Source: Mediterranea sp. An20 (lineage in GTDB: Bacteria > Bacteroidota > Bacteroidia > Bacteroidales > Bacteroidaceae). From it: 64,000 bases of DNA. This document shows, piece after piece, positions 61,921 through 64,000 of this stretch. A program made the translations under genes and the position numbers. How positions within the stretch are numbered: position 1 is the stretch's first letter; each line of letters begins with the position of its first letter. Below the pieces are notes generated by a model that had not been told where the DNA came from, ran no database searches, and saw nothing but the letters and a program-made list of their open reading frames with translations. The stretch spans positions 124,001-188,000 of the forward strand of contig NZ_NFJV01000002.1 in the NCBI RefSeq assembly GCF_002160055.1. The letters are read 5' to 3'.

Positions 61921-64000
61921 TCACCGGCTTATTTCTGTCCGGAAAGTAGAAGCCGGTAGTCCCTCTTCATTGATTAGATTGGCACGTGTGAAGGGTTGCC
62001 ATCCATAGCGGACGAAGCGTGGGTGCCTTATCTGTTCAGACCATAGAATAATCTGATTGCCTTGGATGGTAGCCGTGGCGGGCTGATAAAGGCCGTCTAC
62101 TTCGGCGATTTCGAAGCAGGAGGGAGCCTTCCCGTCGGATGTGCGCAGTCCTTGGGAGTAATCGAAGTCCAGGATTACCTGGTTAGAGCGGGCCAGTCGG
62201 GCCGACCGGATCAAAGGACCTGACGGTGTCAGGTTGTATCCGTAGTCGCAGTGTAAGGCCCATCGGGCTAATCTTTCGCCTATAGCTTTCTTGTCGCGCG
62301 GATGTACATCCAGAGAGTCGCCTTTATCAGATGATACAGCCATCCCGGTGTAGGGGATCTCTTGCATGAGCAGGCGCTGGCTGTCGCGGAACCAAGTCCA
62401 GGACGGGCGGTTCAGACTTGAGAGTTGGACATAATAGAATGGCATGTCGGGTTTCTCCCAATAGGAGCGCCAGCTTGCAACCAACCATTTGAACAATTTC
62501 CGGTGTACATTTACGTTGTGTGCGTTGGACTCGCCCTGATACCAGATGACTCCCCGTATGTGGAACTGTTGAAGGGGGTGTATGCCGGTTTCAAACAGGT
62601 AACAGGGGGCGTATGGATGCCTTTGTAGTTTGTTGTGACTGTTTTTCATGTTGGTGAGTGCCCTTTCGCCTACCCACTTTTGTATATAGTCGTTGTGCGG
62701 CCAGTTGTGCAGCAATCCCGGAATCTGGTGTTCTATGGTGCTTCGGTCTATCCAGGCTTCGGTAGGCGACCCTCCTATAGCATTGCATATCAGTCCGATG
62801 GGTACCTGGAGACTGTCATATAGCGTTTTGCCGAAGTAATAGGCGATTGCCGAGAAAGTAGCCGAGGTTTTGGGGGTACATTGGGACCACTTCGTTTTCT
62901 GGTAATATTGCAGTTGGTTGATAGAGTCGAGCGCGGTGGCTGTCCAGGCTTTATTGTCGGTTTGCCAGTTTGCTTTCATGTCGAAGAGGCGGATGTTCTC
63001 GTTGTCTGACAGCGGAATGTCCTTGGGGCCAGTGGTGGCTTGCTGTAATTGGAATTCCATATTCGATTGTCCGGAGCATAGCCAGACTTCTCCAGCCGCA
63101 ACATGGTGGTAGGTTACTTTTTGCTTGCTGTCGGAGATGGCCAGTGTATAATTCTCGTTGGCTGTCAGCGGTCGAAGTGTGACGCTCCAGTGGCCATCAG
63201 TGCCTGTTATGGTTGTATGTGTTTGGTTGCCGATGCGTACCGTAATTTTTTCTCCGGCATTATCAGTGCCTTGAATTTGTATGGGACAATTGTGTTGCAA
63301 AACCATGTTGTCGCTGTATAGTGGTGATAGCTTCAGTCCACCAAAATCACCTGTGATGGCCGAGTAGACGGTCTGTGCCAATATTTGGGCGCCCTGTGTG
63401 TTGGGGTGTATGGCATCGGGGAAGTAATGCGGGTAGGTGTACAGAACTTCATGGAGATCCGTAAGTTGTACTTGCGCAGTTTGGGCTACGGTCTCGATGG
63501 CTTGCTGTATTTCGTCTTCCCAATCCCGTGTGCTGGACTCAAACCGGGGATGTCTGTCCCAAATGGGCGTCAGGCGGCAGACGATAACTCGAACTTTGGG
63601 GTTTGCTTTGCGGCAGGAGTCTATCAGTGCCAGATAATCGGCTACGAAGTAATCCCGGTAGTCGGGCCAATCTCGTGGGTCTGTATCGTTTACACCCAGG
63701 TGTATCACGGCGATGTCTCCAGCAAACTTCATAGCTTTTTGAAACTCTTCCTGGTCTTTGTAGGGGCGGTGTCCCTTGTTGAGTAGGGTGGCGCCTGATT
63801 TTCCAAAGTTCTTTACATCATAATTATTCCCCAGCATTTCTTGCAGACGTGCCGGGTACGATTCTTTGTCTGGGTTGTCTAATCCGTAACCGTAGGTGAT
63901 GCTGTTGCCGATGCAGGCCACTTTTATTTTGTCGGGTACTTGTGCGGCAAGATATTGCGTGGCGCACAACAGGAACATGATAATCCAGAACGATAGGCTG
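61921..64000 (-). CDS. Two-domain exported esterase: SGNH hydrolase plus sialate O-acetylesterase (5' end outside window)
   Basis: At least 685 residues. Reading continues in frame past the ATG at 63978 to the window end through more hydrophobic residues (SLSFWII then MFLLC), so the true start probably lies beyond 64000 and this entry is partial. Domain 1 (first 210 residues or so) is a GDSL/SGNH hydrolase: GNSITYG, GVNDTD and DAIHPN supply Ser, Gly/Asn and Asp-His. Domain 2 is of sialate 9-O-acetylesterase type: CSGQSNMEFQL with the nucleophile Ser, WYQGESNA and DVHPRDK. It would remove O-acetyl groups from host sialic acids or related glycans in the periplasm or at the surface. Confidence 0.88.
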   Translation of the reverse strand, partial: SLSFWIIMFLLCATQYLAAQVPDKIKVACIGNSITYGYGLDNPDKESYPARLQEMLGNNYDVKNFGKSGATLLNKGHRPYKDQEEFQKAMKFAGDIAVIHLGVNDTDPRDWPDYRDYFVADYLALIDSCRKANPKVRVIVCRLTPIWDRHPRFESSTRDWEDEIQQAIETVAQTAQVQLTDLHEVLYTYPHYFPDAIHPNTQGAQILAQTVYSAITGDFGGLKLSPLYSDNMVLQHNCPIQIQGTDNAGEKITVRIGNQTHTTITGTDGHWSVTLRPLTANENYTLAISDSKQKVTYHHVAAGEVWLCSGQSNMEFQLQQATTGPKDIPLSDNENIRLFDMKANWQTDNKAWTATALDSINQLQYYQKTKWSQCTPKTSATFSAIAYYFGKTLYDSLQVPIGLICNAIGGSPTEAWIDRSTIEHQIPGLLHNWPHNDYIQKWVGERALTNMKNSHNKLQRHPYAPCYLFETGIHPLQQFHIRGVIWYQGESNAHNVNVHRKLFKWLVASWRSYWEKPDMPFYYVQLSSLNRPSWTWFRDSQRLLMQEIPYTGMAVSSDKGDSLDVHPRDKKAIGERLARWALHCDYGYNLTPSGPLIRSARLARSNQVILDFDYSQGLRTSDGKAPSCFEIAEVDGLYQPATATIQGNQIILWSEQIRHPRFVRYGWQPFTRANLINEEGLPASTFRTEISR

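Overview
The window is a stretch of chromosome from a member of the Bacteroidaceae (Bacteroides or a close relative). The main evidence is the promoters: six start regions carry an exact TTTG-N19-TAnnTTTG (or nearly so) Bacteroides sigma-type promoter. Family content agrees: PCMD and NigD-like proteins, OstA-like LptA-type protein, a ThrRS-like/uridine kinase fusion, SUI1 protein, GH89, and a two-domain sialate-type acetylesterase. There is no rRNA and no complete insertion sequence. One tRNA gene is present. Most of the window is core genome; species cannot be named from sequence alone.

Region by region. (1) 203-8017: a sulfur-activation and sulfonation operon (cysQ, SLC13 anion transporter, cysC, cysD, cysN, PAPS-dependent sulfotransferase) followed by a secreted PCMD protein. 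It can import sulfate, make PAPS, transfer the sulfonate and remove PAP, and it matches the type of locus known for the B. thetaiotaomicron steroid/cholesterol sulfotransferase. (2) 8685-12965: four exported proteins, two of which look like the two halves of a YjbH-type exopolysaccharide outer-membrane protein in permuted order, with a lipoprotein between them and an OmpA-family protein after them. (3) 13249-19582: ThrRS-like/uridine kinase, Na/Pi symporter, rubredoxin, butyrate kinase with phosphate butyryltransferase, SMR exporter. (4) 19674-22081: MlaEF-like lipid transporter divergent from LptB. (5) 22461-28328: trigger factor, ClpP, ClpX, RecQ. (6) 28681-37987, minus strand: GuaB, three PpiC/SurA-type periplasmic foldases, an OstA-like protein, a small membrane protein and MutL. 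(7) 38483-46361: PurB, an RluB-type pseudouridine synthase with a long disordered arginine/asparagine/tyrosine-rich N-terminus, AsnS, L13, S9, S2, EF-Ts. (8) 46761-53875: endonuclease/phosphatase-family protein, outer-membrane barrel, SUI1 protein, FAH-family hydrolase, IspF, DUF456 protein, GH89 alpha-N-acetylglucosaminidase. (9) 54197-64000: SurE, LpxB, NigD-like lipoprotein, CdsA, FtsH, RsfS, tRNA-Gln(CUG), a lipoprotein, and a double esterase cut by the window end.

A recurring theme is the envelope: Mla/Lpt transport, LpxB, CdsA, OstA-like, three PPIases, several beta-barrels and FtsH quality control.

The least explained material is intergenic. At least seven intergenic regions hold short degenerate arrays with a strict 22-bp period, and two more hold a related-looking 21-bp repeat. 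There are also long imperfect palindromes, one MITE-like element, and the decayed 3' end of a small HTH regulator gene.
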